Positions 9,179 through 17,650 of a stretch of 64,000 nucleotides of DNA are shown in pieces. Location of the stretch: assembly GCF_020523605.1 (NCBI RefSeq), contig NZ_JAJAQI010000010.1:88411-152410 (forward strand). Direction: 5' to 3'. Within the stretch, counting starts at the first letter, position 1. The number at the start of each line of letters is the position of its first letter. The notes under the pieces were generated by a model. The model searched no databases. It was not told the DNA's origin and was given only the letters and a program-made list of their open reading frames with translations. The position numbers were made by a program, and so were the translations under genes. The stretch is from Roseicella aerolata (GTDB taxonomy: Bacteria > Pseudomonadota > Alphaproteobacteria > Acetobacterales > Acetobacteraceae).

Positions 9179-9670
9179 ATGCAGCAGAGCATAGCCGCCA
9201 CGGCCCGCGCCCCCATCGTTCCCCCTGCCCGCGGCCCTGCCGAGGCGGCCGAGGAGGTCTTCCTGACGCTCACTGTGGCCGGCCAGCTCTGCGGCGTGCC
9301 GGTGCTCACGGTGCGCGACGTGTTGGGGGTGCAGGCCATCACGCGCATCCCGCTGGCACCGAACGAGGTCGCGGGCAGCCTCAACCTGCGGGGCCGGATC
9401 GTGACCGCGATCGACCTTCGCCGCCGGCTCGGCCTGCCGCCGCGCGAGGCCGCCGGCGCAATGAGCGTGGTGGTGGAGCGCGAGGGGGAGCTCTACTCCC
9501 TGCTGGCCGATGAGGTCGGCGAGGTGTTGCCCCTGCCCTCGCGGGACCGCGCGCACAACCCGCCGACACTCGATCCGCTCTGGCGCGAGGTCTCGCGCGG
9601 CGTGCACCGCCTCGGCGACCGGCTCCTCATCCTGCTCGATGTGGAGCAGGTGCTGGCGATCGGCGCATGA
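9179..9670 (+). CDS. cheW: Chemotaxis adaptor CheW
   Basis: A 163-residue adaptor that links CheA to receptors. After an Ala/Pro-rich N-terminus of about 25 residues the CheW fold is recognisable from FLTLTVAGQLCGVPV, the RIPLAPNEVAGSLNLRGRIV segment and a terminal LGDRLLILLDVEQVL. The start ATG lies 20 bases after the cheA stop and is preceded by GAGGGGAGAG. Its stop overlaps cheY by ATGA, indicating translational coupling. It is one of three CheW-type domains in this locus, the other two being in CheA. Confidence 0.95.
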   Translation: MQQSIAATARAPIVPPARGPAEAAEEVFLTLTVAGQLCGVPVLTVRDVLGVQAITRIPLAPNEVAGSLNLRGRIVTAIDLRRRLGLPPREAAGAMSVVVEREGELYSLLADEVGEVLPLPSRDRAHNPPTLDPLWREVSRGVHRLGDRLLILLDVEQVLAIGA

Positions 9671-10068
9671 GCCTGGCGGGGGCAGCGCCCGCGACCTGCC
9701 TGGTCGTGGATGACAGCCGCGTGGTGCGCAAGGCGGCGCGGCGGATCGTCGAGCGGTTCGGCTTCACGGTGCGGGAGGCGGAGGACGGCGCGCAGGCGCT
9801 CGCGGCCTGCCGCGAGGCCCTGCCGGATGCCGTGCTGCTGGACTGGAACATGCCGGTGATGGACGGCATCACCTTCCTCCGTGCCGCGCGCGCGGAATTC
9901 GGGCCGGACCGGCCGGTGGTGGTGCTCTGCACAACCGAGGCGGCGCTCGACCGCATCATCGAGGCGCTGGAGGCCGGCGCGCAGGAATACATCATGAAGC
10001 CCTTCGACGAGGCGATCCTGCAGGACAAATTCGCCCAGGCCGGGCTGCTGCCAGGGACCACGACGTGA
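9667..10068 (+). CDS. cheY: Chemotaxis response regulator CheY
   Basis: A 133-residue single receiver domain. The acidic pair is in VVDDSRVV, the phospho-acceptor is Asp59 (VLLDWNMPVMDG), the switch threonine lies in VVLCTTEA and the invariant lysine is Lys111 (YIMKPFD). Phosphorylated CheY binds the flagellar switch in the classical system. It overlaps cheW by ATGA and the following cheB by GTGA, so it is in the middle of the che operon. The LDW sequence is common in alphaproteobacterial CheY proteins. Confidence 0.93.
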   Translation: MSLAGAAPATCLVVDDSRVVRKAARRIVERFGFTVREAEDGAQALAACREALPDAVLLDWNMPVMDGITFLRAARAEFGPDRPVVVLCTTEAALDRIIEALEAGAQEYIMKPFDEAILQDKFAQAGLLPGTTT

Positions 10069-11384
10069 GCGTGCGGCATGATGGCGGCACCGCCGCACCG
10101 CCTGCCGCGCCACGCCGGAGGGATGCCAGCGGCCCGAGCCGGTGGCAGCCGGGCCCCGGCCCGCGCGATGAGCGCGCCGACGGGCGCGAGGACCCGCGCG
10201 AACTGCGTGGCGGAGCCGCCACCTCCAGCCGTGGCGCCGACATGGCGCATGGCGCACCGGCCCCGGCCGGGCGGGGCTCGCCCTTGCCGCGCCCGGAGAT
10301 GCGTGCGGCGGAGGCGCCGGTGCGGGTCATGCTGTGCGATGACAGCGCGACCGTGCGCGCCGCGCTCGCCCGCCTGCTGGAAGCCGATCCGGGCATCCGG
10401 ATCGTCGCCCGCGTGGCGAACGGGCAGGAGGCCGTGACGGCGCTCGCCGGCCTGCCGGCCGCGCTGCGGCCGCAGGTGGTGCTGCTCGACCTCGAGATGC
10501 CGGTGATGGATGGCATGACGGCGCTACCGCTGCTGCTGCGGCAGGCGCCGCGGCCGGCGGTGATCGTCGCCAGCGCCCTGACCCAGCGTGGCGCGGCGGC
10601 GGCCATGGCGGCGCTGAGGGCCGGTGCCGCCGATTACATCCCGAAGCCCGGCGCGGCCGGCGGCGGGCTGAACGACCCCGGCTTCCGGGCCGAGCTGCTG
10701 GCCAAGGTGAAGGGCTGGGCACGCATGGGGGCCGGTCCGCCGGCGCCGCGCGCGGCCGCGCCGCCGCGGCCCCTGCCATTGGTGCCGCTGTCCGGTCTGC
10801 GGGCGATCGGCCTCGGCTGCTCGACCGGCGGGCCGCAGGCGCTCGCCGCCTTCGTGCAGGCCCTGGCGCGTCCGCTGCCCGTCCCGGTGCTGGCGGTGCA
10901 GCACATGCCGGCCGGCTTCACCACCATGCTGGCGGATCACCTGAACCGGCTCGGCCGGCTGCCTTGCGCCGAGGCGCGGGATGGCGAGGTGTTGCGGCCG
11001 GGCCGGCTCTACCTGGCCCCGGGCAACCACCACCTGCTGGCGGAGGCGGCCGGTGCCGGGCTGGTGGCGCGGCTCTCGGACGGGCCGTCGGAGAATTTCT
11101 GCCGCCCCGCGGTCGATCCCCTGCTGCGCAGCCTGGTGACAGCCTGCGGCGGGGCGGTGCTGGCGGTGATCCTGACCGGCATGGGACAGGACGGGCTCGC
11201 AGGTTGCCGCGCGGTGGCAGAGGGCGGTGGCACGGTGCTGGCGCAGGATGAGGCGAGTTCCGTCGTCTGGGGCATGCCCGGCGCGGTGGCCAAGGCCGGC
11301 CTCGCCCGGGCACTGCTGCCGCCGGCGGCGCTGGCCGAACAGGTGCTGGCGCTGGCCACCGGACGGGCGGGGGCGGTCGCATGA
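10065..11384 (+). CDS. cheB: Chemotaxis protein-glutamate methylesterase CheB
   Basis: Removes methyl groups from receptor glutamates during adaptation. With the GTG start at 10065, which overlaps the cheY stop and has AGGGA seven bases upstream, the protein has 439 residues. It begins with a roughly 85-residue Arg/Pro/Ala-rich extension, then a receiver with Asp142 (LLDLEMPVMDG) and the esterase domain. Esterase residues are Ser in LGCSTGGPQ, His in VQHMPAGF and Asp in TGMGQDGL. Internal ATGs at 10242 and 10299 would give a normal-length CheB but have weaker ribosome-binding sites. It overlaps cheR by four bases. Confidence 0.92.
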   Translation: MSVRHDGGTAAPPAAPRRRDASGPSRWQPGPGPRDERADGREDPRELRGGAATSSRGADMAHGAPAPAGRGSPLPRPEMRAAEAPVRVMLCDDSATVRAALARLLEADPGIRIVARVANGQEAVTALAGLPAALRPQVVLLDLEMPVMDGMTALPLLLRQAPRPAVIVASALTQRGAAAAMAALRAGAADYIPKPGAAGGGLNDPGFRAELLAKVKGWARMGAGPPAPRAAAPPRPLPLVPLSGLRAIGLGCSTGGPQALAAFVQALARPLPVPVLAVQHMPAGFTTMLADHLNRLGRLPCAEARDGEVLRPGRLYLAPGNHHLLAEAAGAGLVARLSDGPSENFCRPAVDPLLRSLVTACGGAVLAVILTGMGQDGLAGCRAVAEGGGTVLAQDEASSVVWGMPGAVAKAGLARALLPPAALAEQVLALATGRAGAVA

Positions 11385-12208
11385 ACCGGGAAAGCTTCGC
11401 TTTCATCGCCGGGCTGGTGAAGAGCCGCTCCGGCCTCGTCCTCACCGCCGAGCAGGGCTACATGCTGGAGACGCGGCTCGGCCCGCTGTTGAAGCGGGAG
11501 GGGCTGCCGAGCCTCGACGCCCTGGCCGCCCGGCTGAAGGATCCCCGCGCCGCCACCCTGGCGGAGGCAGTGACCGAGGCGCTCACCACCAATGAGAGCT
11601 CCTTCTTCCGGGATGGCAGGCCGTTCGAGCATCTGCGCCGCGCCTTGCCGGCGCTTGCCTCGGCGCGGGCGCCGGGGCTGCCGCTGCGGATCTGGTCGGC
11701 GGCCTGCTCCACCGGGCAGGAAGCCTATTCCATCGCCATGATCCTCTCGGAACTGGCCCCGGCCATGGGCGGCCGCCGCGCCGAGATCCTCGGCACCGAC
11801 ATCGCGCAGGAGGTGCTGGCCCGGGCGCGGGAGGGCAGCTTCACTCAGTTCGAGGTGCAGCGCGGCCTGCCGGCGCGGCTGCTGGTGCAGCATTTCCGGC
11901 AGGAGGAAGGGCGCTGGCGGGTCGCGCCGGAACTGCGCGCCCTGACCCGGTTCGAGCGTTGGAACCTGCTCTCGGACCTTCGTCCGCTCGGCCGGTTCGA
12001 CGTGATCTTCTGCCGCAACGTCCTGATCTATTTCGACGCACCGACCAAGACCCGGGTGCTGGAGGCGCTGGCGGCGCAGCTTGCGCCGGATGGCGTGCTC
12101 TATCTGGGCGGGGCGGAGACGGTGCTCGGCCTCACCGCGCGGCTGGTCCCGGTTGCGGGCGAACGGGGTGTCTATGAGAAGGCATCGGCCGCGGCGATGG
12201 CCGGCTGA
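11381..12208 (+). CDS. cheR: Chemotaxis protein methyltransferase CheR
   Basis: A 275-residue SAM-dependent enzyme that methylates receptor glutamates, opposing CheB. The N-terminal helical domain contains ALTTNESSFFRD. The catalytic domain contains WSAACSTGQEAYSIAM for SAM binding and FDVIFCRNVLIYF, both diagnostic of CheR. It starts with an ATGA overlap on the cheB stop and is the last gene of the operon. A GC-rich hairpin follows before the convergent ctrA. No receptor (MCP) gene is in the window. Confidence 0.96.
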   Translation: MNRESFAFIAGLVKSRSGLVLTAEQGYMLETRLGPLLKREGLPSLDALAARLKDPRAATLAEAVTEALTTNESSFFRDGRPFEHLRRALPALASARAPGLPLRIWSAACSTGQEAYSIAMILSELAPAMGGRRAEILGTDIAQEVLARAREGSFTQFEVQRGLPARLLVQHFRQEEGRWRVAPELRALTRFERWNLLSDLRPLGRFDVIFCRNVLIYFDAPTKTRVLEALAAQLAPDGVLYLGGAETVLGLTARLVPVAGERGVYEKASAAAMAG

Positions 12209-12221
12209 TCCTGCGCATGGT

Positions 12222-12245
12222 CCGGCGCAGCGGCGGCTGCGCCGG
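12222..12245. terminator. Hairpin after cheR
   Basis: A perfect 10-bp stem (CCGGCGCAGC with its complement) and a 4-base loop lie 13 bp after the cheR stop in the convergent gap with ctrA. There is no T-tract, as is common in GC-rich genomes, so termination is inferred from position and stability. Confidence 0.55.
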
Positions 12246-12394
12246 CGATGCCTGGCGCTGATCGCGGGCCTGCGGCCGCAAGCCCAAACCGCCATCGCGG
12301 CGGGGGCGCCGGCCGGGGCTGAAGACCGGGGAGGTCAGGCCCGCCAGCCCGCTTCGCCGATGGGCGCCGCGGGGCCGGCGGGCCGCCCGGGGCC

Positions 12395-13129
12395 TCACGC
12401 CGCCTGCGCGGCCATGGCGGGTACCGGTGCCGCGCCGGGCAGGCGGGTGGTGGCCTCGTTCGGTTCCCGCAGCACATAGCCGCGGCCCCAGACGGTGGCG
12501 ATCAGGTTCCCGGCCCCGGCCTGGGCCAGCTTCTTGCGCAGCTTGCAGATGAAGACGTCGATGATCTTCACCTCCGGCTCGTCCATGCCCCCATACAGGT
12601 GGTTCAGGAAGGCCTCCTTGGTCATGACCACGCCCTTGCGCAGGGTCAGCAGTTCCAGGATGGCGTATTCCTTGCCGGTCAGATGAACCGGCTTGCCGTC
12701 CACCGTCACCTCGCGCGAGCCAAGGTTGAGCGTCAGCGGCCCGACCGTCAGGCGCGGCTGGGAGAAGCCCTTGGCCCTGCGGACCACCGCCTGGATGCGG
12801 GCGACCAGTTCCTCCCGATCGAAGGGCTTCGTGATGAAGTCGTCGGCGCCGAGGCCGAAGCCCTTCACCTTGGCCTGCGGCCGGGCGAGGCCGGAGAGGA
12901 TCAGCACCGGCGTCTCCACCCGCGCGGCACGCAGGCGGCGCACGACCTCATACCCCTCCATGTCCGGCAGGACGAGGTCGAGGACGACCACGTCGTAGTC
13001 GTAGAGGCGGGCGAGTTCCAGCGCCTCCTCACCCGTATCCACGGCGTCCACGATCATGGCGGCCGCCTTGAGCATGGCGACGATGCCACGGGATGCGGTC
13101 AGGTCGTCCTCAACCAGAAGCGCTCGCAT
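12395..13129 (-). CDS. ctrA: Cell-cycle response regulator CtrA
   Basis: A 244-residue OmpR-type regulator: receiver domain at about 1-120 with phospho-acceptor Asp51 ([14 protein letters not shown]), then a winged-helix DNA-binding domain. The C-terminal half carries the near-invariant CtrA stretch [19 protein letters not shown] and the [20 protein letters not shown] block, essentially as in Caulobacter. CtrA controls flagellar, chemotaxis and cell-cycle genes after phosphorylation through CckA and ChpT. The ATG at 13129 is chosen over an upstream frame because it gives the canonical MRALLVEDD start. About a dozen Ala/Pro-rich residues extend the usual C-terminus. It is divergent from fliI. 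Confidence 0.96.
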   Translation of the reverse strand: MRALLVEDDLTASRGIVAMLKAAAMIVDAVDTGEEALELARLYDYDVVVLDLVLPDMEGYEVVRRLRAARVETPVLILSGLARPQAKVKGFGLGADDFITKPFDREELVARIQAVVRRAKGFSQPRLTVGPLTLNLGSREVTVDGKPVHLTGKEYAILELLTLRKGVVMTKEAFLNHLYGGMDEPEVKIIDVFICKLRKKLAQAGAGNLIATVWGRGYVLREPNEATTRLPGAAPVPAMAAQAA

Positions 13130-13267
13130 CTTGGAACCTTCACACGTCCTACGTGCATAAAATAACACCGAGGCGTGTAGAGTGAAGAAGAAATTCACCG
13201 GTTTGGCGTATCATTTTGCGAGACAAATACCTTAGATTTGCTTAAAATTTCCGGGCGGATACAGAAC
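13130..13267. promoter_or_regulatory. AT-rich divergent promoter region between ctrA and fliI
   Basis: This 138-bp gap is clearly richer in A and T than the surroundings, with stretches such as TAAAATAACA and CTTAAAATTT. It must hold the promoters for ctrA (minus) and fliI (plus). A TTAG/TTAA pair at 13232-13245 is close to, but not, a canonical CtrA box because the spacing is six rather than seven. Confidence 0.6.
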
Positions 13268-14623
13268 ATGCAGGAAATCCAGGCCGTTTGCAGATTGCGG
13301 ACCGCGGCAGGGGCGCTGGCGCGGCTGCCGCGCGCGGCGATGCACGGCAGGGTTGCATCGGCTGGTGGTGTCGCTTTTTCCGTCGATGGTCTCGCTGCCT
13401 GGATCCGGCTCGGCGCGCGGCTGGAACTGGAAGGGAAGGAAGGAGAGACCGTGGTGGGCGAGGTGGTTGCCCTGCGGGACAGCATGGCCACCGCGCTCGC
13501 CTTCGCCCCGCTGGAAGGGATCGGGGTCGGCAGCCGTGCCCGCCTCGCCCCGCCCGCCACCCTGCCGGTCGATGAGAGCTGGCTCGGGCGGGTGCTGGAT
13601 CCGCTCGGCCGGCCGCTCGACGGCCTAGGACCGCTCCGCCCCGGGCCGCTGACCCGGCCGCTGCGCGCCGCCCCGCCGCCGGCGGGGCGGCGGGCGCGGC
13701 TCGGCCCGCGGCTCGATCTCGGCGTGCGGGCGCTCGATGCCTTCACCACCTGCCGGCGCGGCCAGCGGCTCGGCCTCTTCGCCGCCTCCGGCGTCGGCAA
13801 GTCCACCCTGCTGGCCATGCTCGCCGCCGGCGCCGGCTGCGATGTCGTCGTGCTGGGCCTGGTCGGGGAGCGGGGGCGCGAGCTGCGGGAGTTCCTGGAG
13901 GACGATCTCGGTCCCGAGGGCCTGGCGCGCGCGGTGGTGGTCTGCGCCACCTCGGACAGCCCGGCCCTGCTGCGGCGGGAGGCGGCCTATGCCGCCATGA
14001 CCATCGCCGAGCATTTCGCCGGGCAGGGGCGGCATGTGCTGCTGCTCATGGACAGCGTCACGCGCTTCGCCATGGCGCTGCGCGAGATCGGCCTCGCGGC
14101 CGGGGAGCCGCCGGCGACCCGCGGCTACACTCCCGGCGTCTTCGCCGAACTGCCCCGCCTGCTGGAGCGCGCCGGGCCGCGGGAGGAGGGCAATCCCGGC
14201 GCCATCACCGGCCTCTTCACCGTGCTGGTCGAGGGCGACGACCATGACGAGCCGGTGGCGGATGCGGTGCGCGGCATCCTGGACGGGCATGTGGTGCTGG
14301 ACCGGCGGATCGGGGAGGCGGGGCGCTACCCCGCCATCGACGTGCTGCGCAGCCTCTCGCGCACCGTGCCGGGCTGCCTCCTGCCGGCGGAGCGCGAACT
14401 GCTGCTGCGCGCCCGGCGCGTGCTCTCGCTGCATGCCGAGATGGCCGACCTGCTCCGCCTCGGCGCCTACCGCGCCGGCACCGACCCGGCGGTGGACGAG
14501 GCGATCCGCCTGGCCCCGCGGATCGAGGCCATGCTGGCCCAGGGGAAGGGGGAGGGCGGGACCGTGGAGAGCGCCTTCGCCGCACTCGCCGCGGCGCTGG
14601 AGGCATCGCCCGATGGCGCGTGA
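13268..14623 (+). CDS. fliI: Flagellar export ATPase FliI
   Basis: A 451-residue ATPase of the flagellar type III export apparatus, related to F1 beta. The Walker A is AASGVGKST at residues 172-180 and the Walker B region is HVLLLMDSVTRFA. The family-typical ATRGYTPGVFAELP and the EGDDHDEPVADAVRGILDGH segment are present. The ATG at 13268 (MQEIQAV) is preferred to a TTG ten codons upstream. The 3' end overlaps fliJ by 11 bases. The only other flagellar-apparatus gene in the window is fliJ, so the bulk of the flagellar genes are elsewhere. Confidence 0.95.
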   Translation: MQEIQAVCRLRTAAGALARLPRAAMHGRVASAGGVAFSVDGLAAWIRLGARLELEGKEGETVVGEVVALRDSMATALAFAPLEGIGVGSRARLAPPATLPVDESWLGRVLDPLGRPLDGLGPLRPGPLTRPLRAAPPPAGRRARLGPRLDLGVRALDAFTTCRRGQRLGLFAASGVGKSTLLAMLAAGAGCDVVVLGLVGERGRELREFLEDDLGPEGLARAVVVCATSDSPALLRREAAYAAMTIAEHFAGQGRHVLLLMDSVTRFAMALREIGLAAGEPPATRGYTPGVFAELPRLLERAGPREEGNPGAITGLFTVLVEGDDHDEPVADAVRGILDGHVVLDRRIGEAGRYPAIDVLRSLSRTVPGCLLPAERELLLRARRVLSLHAEMADLLRLGAYRAGTDPAVDEAIRLAPRIEAMLAQGKGEGGTVESAFAALAAALEASPDGA

Positions 14624-15014
14624 TGCGCTGGAGGCGCTGGCCCGGCTCCGCCGGCTGGAGACCGTGGAGGCCCGCCGGCGGCTCGCCGTGCCGCTGGCGC
14701 AGGAGGCGGCGGCGGCCGGACGCCTGGCCGCGGCCGCGGCGGCGCTGCATGCGGAGCATGCGCCGGACAACGCCGCCTGGCGGCTCTGGCTGCCGCGTGG
14801 CCTGGCGGAGCACGACCGTGCCGCACTCGCGCATGGTCAGGCGCTGGCGCGGCTGCGGGAGGCGCAGGCGGGCCTCGCCGCCTGCCGCGCTGCCGAGCGC
14901 GCGGTCGGGATGCTGCGGGAGCAGCGGGCGGCGGAGGCGCGGCGGCAAGCGCTGCGGGGTGAGCAGGCGCTGCTTGACGAGGCGGCCCAGCGCCCCCGCC
15001 TGCCCGATCGATAA
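14613..15014 (+). CDS. fliJ: Flagellar export protein FliJ-like
   Basis: A 133-residue, almost entirely helical, Ala/Arg/Glu-rich protein with heptad-like spacing, as expected for the coiled-coil FliJ stalk that works with FliI in flagellar export. Sequence conservation in this family is very low, so the call rests on composition, length and position directly after fliI with an 11-base overlap. The end reaches the convergent hppD gene. Confidence 0.7.
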   Translation: MARDALEALARLRRLETVEARRRLAVPLAQEAAAAGRLAAAAAALHAEHAPDNAAWRLWLPRGLAEHDRAALAHGQALARLREAQAGLAACRAAERAVGMLREQRAAEARRQALRGEQALLDEAAQRPRLPDR

Positions 15015-15053
15015 GCCCGATCGGCTCCGGCGCCAGTGCGACGCGGGGCGGCG

Positions 15054-16157
15054 CTACTGCGCCGTCAGCACGCCGCGCCGGATCTGATCGAGCTCGATGC
15101 TCTCGAACAGCGCGCGGAAATTGCCCTCGCCGAAGCCCTGGTCGCCCTTGCGCTGGATCAGCTCGAAGAAGATCGGGCCGATGACCGTGCCGGTGAAGAT
15201 CTGCAGCAGCCGCCCGCCCTCCGGCGTCGGCGCGCCATCGGTCAGGATCCGGTTGCGCCGGAGGCGCTCGATCTCCTCCGCGCCCAGATCCGGCATGCGC
15301 TTCGGCAGCAGCTCGTAATAGGTGTCGGGCGTGTCCATGAAGGCGATGCCGCTGGCCCGCATGCCCTCGACGCTCGCAAAGATGTCCTGCGTGCCGAGGG
15401 CGATGTGCTGGATGCCCTCGCCCCCGTAGGCGCGGAGGTATTCCTCGATCTGCGACTTGTCGTCGCTGCTCTCGTTGATCGGGATGCGGATCTGGCCGCA
15501 GGGGGAGGTGAGGGCGCGCGACTTCAGCCCGGTCAGCTTGCCCTCGATGTCGAAGTAGCGGATCTCGCGGAAATTGAAGAGCTTCTCGTAGAACTGCCAC
15601 CAGACATCCATGCGGCCGCGATGGACGTTGTGGGTGAGGTGGTCGATCACCGTCAGGCCATGCCCACGGGGGTGCGGATCCACGCCGTCCAGCCAGCGGA
15701 AGTCGATGTCGTAGATGCTGCCGCGCGGGCCGTAGCGGTCCACGAAATAGAGCAGGCTGCCGCCGATGCCCTCGATCGCCGGGATGTTCAGCTCCATCGG
15801 GCCGACCTTGCCCTCGACCGGCCTGGCGCCGAGCGCGACGGCGCGCCTGTAGGCGGCCGCGGCATCCGCGACGCGGAAGGCCATGGCGCAGGCGGAGGGG
15901 CCGTGCACGCGCTGGAAGGCCTGGGCGAAGCTCTCCGGCTCGGCATTCAGGATGAAGTTCACGTCGCCCTGGCGCCAGAGCGCGACCTGCTTGCTGCGAT
16001 GGAGGGCGACGCGGGCGAAGCCGAGCCTGGTGAACAGCGCCTCCAGCGCCGGCAGGTCGGGGCCGGTGAACTCGACGAATTCGAAGCCATCCGTGCCCAT
16101 CGGATTGGCCTCGGAGATGATGCCGGCGAAGGGCGTGCGATCGGGCGGGATGTCCAT
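15054..16157 (-). CDS. hppD: 4-hydroxyphenylpyruvate dioxygenase
   Basis: A non-haem iron dioxygenase turning 4-hydroxyphenylpyruvate into homogentisate in tyrosine degradation. The 367-residue protein has the two-vicinal-oxygen-chelate halves, with the 2-His-1-Glu iron site at His173 (VIDHLTHNV), His251 (GIQHIALGT) and Glu332 (IFFELIQRKG). The substrate-binding C-terminal signature GFGEGNFRALFESIE is intact. It lies 57 bp downstream of phhA on the same strand, consistent with a phenylalanine-to-homogentisate operon. The aminotransferase between the two steps is not in the window. Confidence 0.97.
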   Translation of the reverse strand: MDIPPDRTPFAGIISEANPMGTDGFEFVEFTGPDLPALEALFTRLGFARVALHRSKQVALWRQGDVNFILNAEPESFAQAFQRVHGPSACAMAFRVADAAAAYRRAVALGARPVEGKVGPMELNIPAIEGIGGSLLYFVDRYGPRGSIYDIDFRWLDGVDPHPRGHGLTVIDHLTHNVHRGRMDVWWQFYEKLFNFREIRYFDIEGKLTGLKSRALTSPCGQIRIPINESSDDKSQIEEYLRAYGGEGIQHIALGTQDIFASVEGMRASGIAFMDTPDTYYELLPKRMPDLGAEEIERLRRNRILTDGAPTPEGGRLLQIFTGTVIGPIFFELIQRKGDQGFGEGNFRALFESIELDQIRRGVLTAQ

Positions 16158-16214
16158 GGCGGTCTCCTTCGGTCTCGGGCGGACGGGATCAGCGCTCCGC
16201 GCCTTCCGGCGCTG

Positions 16215-17051
16215 TCAGGTAATGGGCTGGTCGCCGGGCGCCGCGGCGCCGGGCGGGATCGGCTCGGCATCGCGCGCCGCCTCCAGCAGCGAGGGCAGCT
16301 CGCGCATGGCGCCGAACAGCTCGGCATAGCTCTCGATGACGAAATAGGTCGGCTGCAGGTCGTCGATGAAGTAGTCGCTGCGCAGCACGCGGCGCGCGTC
16401 GAAGCGCAGGCGGCGGGGCTTGCGGCTCGTCGTCGCATGGACCGTCTCGGCGGAGGAGCTCAGGATGCCGGCGCCATAGGCGCGGATCAGGCCGCTTTCC
16501 CGGATCAGGCCGAATTCCACCATGTGCCAGTAGAGCCGCGCCAGCGGCTTGAGCGCGCCGATGCGTGCCGCCCGTTCGCCGAGCCGGCCATAGGCTTCCA
16601 GGAAATCGGCGAAGTCGGGCTGGGTCAGCAGCGGCACATGGCCGAAGGCGTCGTGGAAGACATCGGGCTCCACGACATAATCCAGCTCCTCCGGCCTGCG
16701 GATCCAGCGCGTGACCGGGAAGTGGCGCTCGGCCAGATGGCCGAAGAAGGCGCCGTCCGGGATCAGCCCCGGCACCGCCACCAGGGTCCAGCCGGTCGCG
16801 GCGCGCAGGCGCGAGGAGGTGAGGGCGAAATCCGGGATGCCCTCGGCGAAATCGAGCTGCCGGAGGCCCTCCCGGTAGGCCGCCGCGGCATGCTGCGGCA
16901 GCAGCGCCGCCTGGCGGGCATGCAGCGTGCGCCAGGTCGCATGCTCGGCCGGCGTGTAGTCCGCCCAGCGCTGCGGCAGGGTGAAATCGGCGCGGGCGGA
17001 GGCGTAATCGCCGCGCAGCCCGGCGGGCAGGTTCTGCAGGCTCCCTTCCAT
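16215..17051 (-). CDS. phhA: Phenylalanine 4-monooxygenase
   Basis: A pterin- and iron-dependent hydroxylase converting phenylalanine to tyrosine. The iron ligands are His133 and His138 (VFHDAFGHVPLL) and Glu179 (YWHMVEFGL). At 278 residues it is a single catalytic domain without the eukaryotic regulatory part, as usual for bacteria. The ATG at 17051 has GAGGGA at good spacing, whereas the GTG three codons upstream would be too close to it. It is divergent from an Lrp-type regulator and followed by hppD. Confidence 0.96.
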   Translation of the reverse strand: MEGSLQNLPAGLRGDYASARADFTLPQRWADYTPAEHATWRTLHARQAALLPQHAAAAYREGLRQLDFAEGIPDFALTSSRLRAATGWTLVAVPGLIPDGAFFGHLAERHFPVTRWIRRPEELDYVVEPDVFHDAFGHVPLLTQPDFADFLEAYGRLGERAARIGALKPLARLYWHMVEFGLIRESGLIRAYGAGILSSSAETVHATTSRKPRRLRFDARRVLRSDYFIDDLQPTYFVIESYAELFGAMRELPSLLEAARDAEPIPPGAAAPGDQPIT

Positions 17052-17165
17052 GACGGCCACTCCCTCTTTGCCGTCAAGAATGCCCGAGGACGGGGAGCGG
17101 TTTTCGGCGTAATGACTGTTCCGATGCGGTAGGCTTGGGGAAATCCGCTACTTCAAGAGGCCAGC
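17052..17165. promoter_or_regulatory. Divergent promoter region phhA / Lrp regulator
   Basis: This 114-bp gap separates the phhA start from the Lrp-type gene and must contain both promoters. It probably contains the operator for the regulator, because Lrp/AsnC proteins commonly act at the divergent neighbour. I cannot point to a specific operator. Confidence 0.5.
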
Positions 17166-17639
17166 ATGGAGAAAATCCCCATTCACCTGGATGCTATAGA
17201 CCGCCGCATCCTGCGCGCGCTGCAGCGCGACGGCCGCCTGCCGGTGGTCGCGCTGGCGGAGCAGGTCGGGCTCTCGCCCACGCCCTGCCAGCGCCGGGTG
17301 AAGCGGCTGGAGGAGGCCGGGGTCATCACCCGCTACGCCGCGGTGCTGGAGCCGCGCCGGCTCGGCCTGCCGCTGCAGGCCTTCGTCATGGTGGCGCTGG
17401 AGAGCCATGCGGAGGAGGTGGTGGAGCGCTTCCACAGGGCGCTGGCGGAGCGGCCGGAGGTGCTGGCGGCCTATGCCATGAGCGGCGAGATGGACTACCT
17501 GCTACATGTGCTGGCCGCGGATTTCGAGGCCTATGCGGAGTTCGCCCTGAAGGCGCTGCTGCGCATGCCGGGGGTGAAGGAGACGCGGAGTTCCTTCGTG
17601 TTGAACGCGCTGAAGCCGCCGGGGGAGGTGCCGGTGTGA
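17166..17639 (+). CDS. Lrp/AsnC family transcriptional regulator
   Basis: A 157-residue regulator. The N-terminal helix-turn-helix is clear (DAIDRRILRALQRDGRLPVV, then QVGLSPTPCQRRVKRLEEAGVI), followed by the RAM ligand-binding domain with MSGEMDYLLHVLAADFEAY and the terminal PGVKETRSSFVL. Such proteins usually bind an amino acid. Being divergent from phhA-hppD, it probably senses phenylalanine or tyrosine and controls that operon. This is inferred from arrangement, which recurs in other proteobacteria. Confidence 0.9.
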   Translation: MEKIPIHLDAIDRRILRALQRDGRLPVVALAEQVGLSPTPCQRRVKRLEEAGVITRYAAVLEPRRLGLPLQAFVMVALESHAEEVVERFHRALAERPEVLAAYAMSGEMDYLLHVLAADFEAYAEFALKALLRMPGVKETRSSFVLNALKPPGEVPV

Positions 17640-17650
17640 TCCTCGCCGCG

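Noticed and set aside
5991..9179. Minus-strand frame of over 1000 codons
   Set aside because: It is antisense to cheA across its whole length, with His/Arg/Asp-rich shadow composition, while cheA on the plus strand has all expected motifs.
13232..13245. Possible CtrA binding site TTAG-N6-TTAA
   Set aside because: The consensus is TTAA-N7-TTAA; both the first half site and the spacing deviate, so it is not listed as a site.
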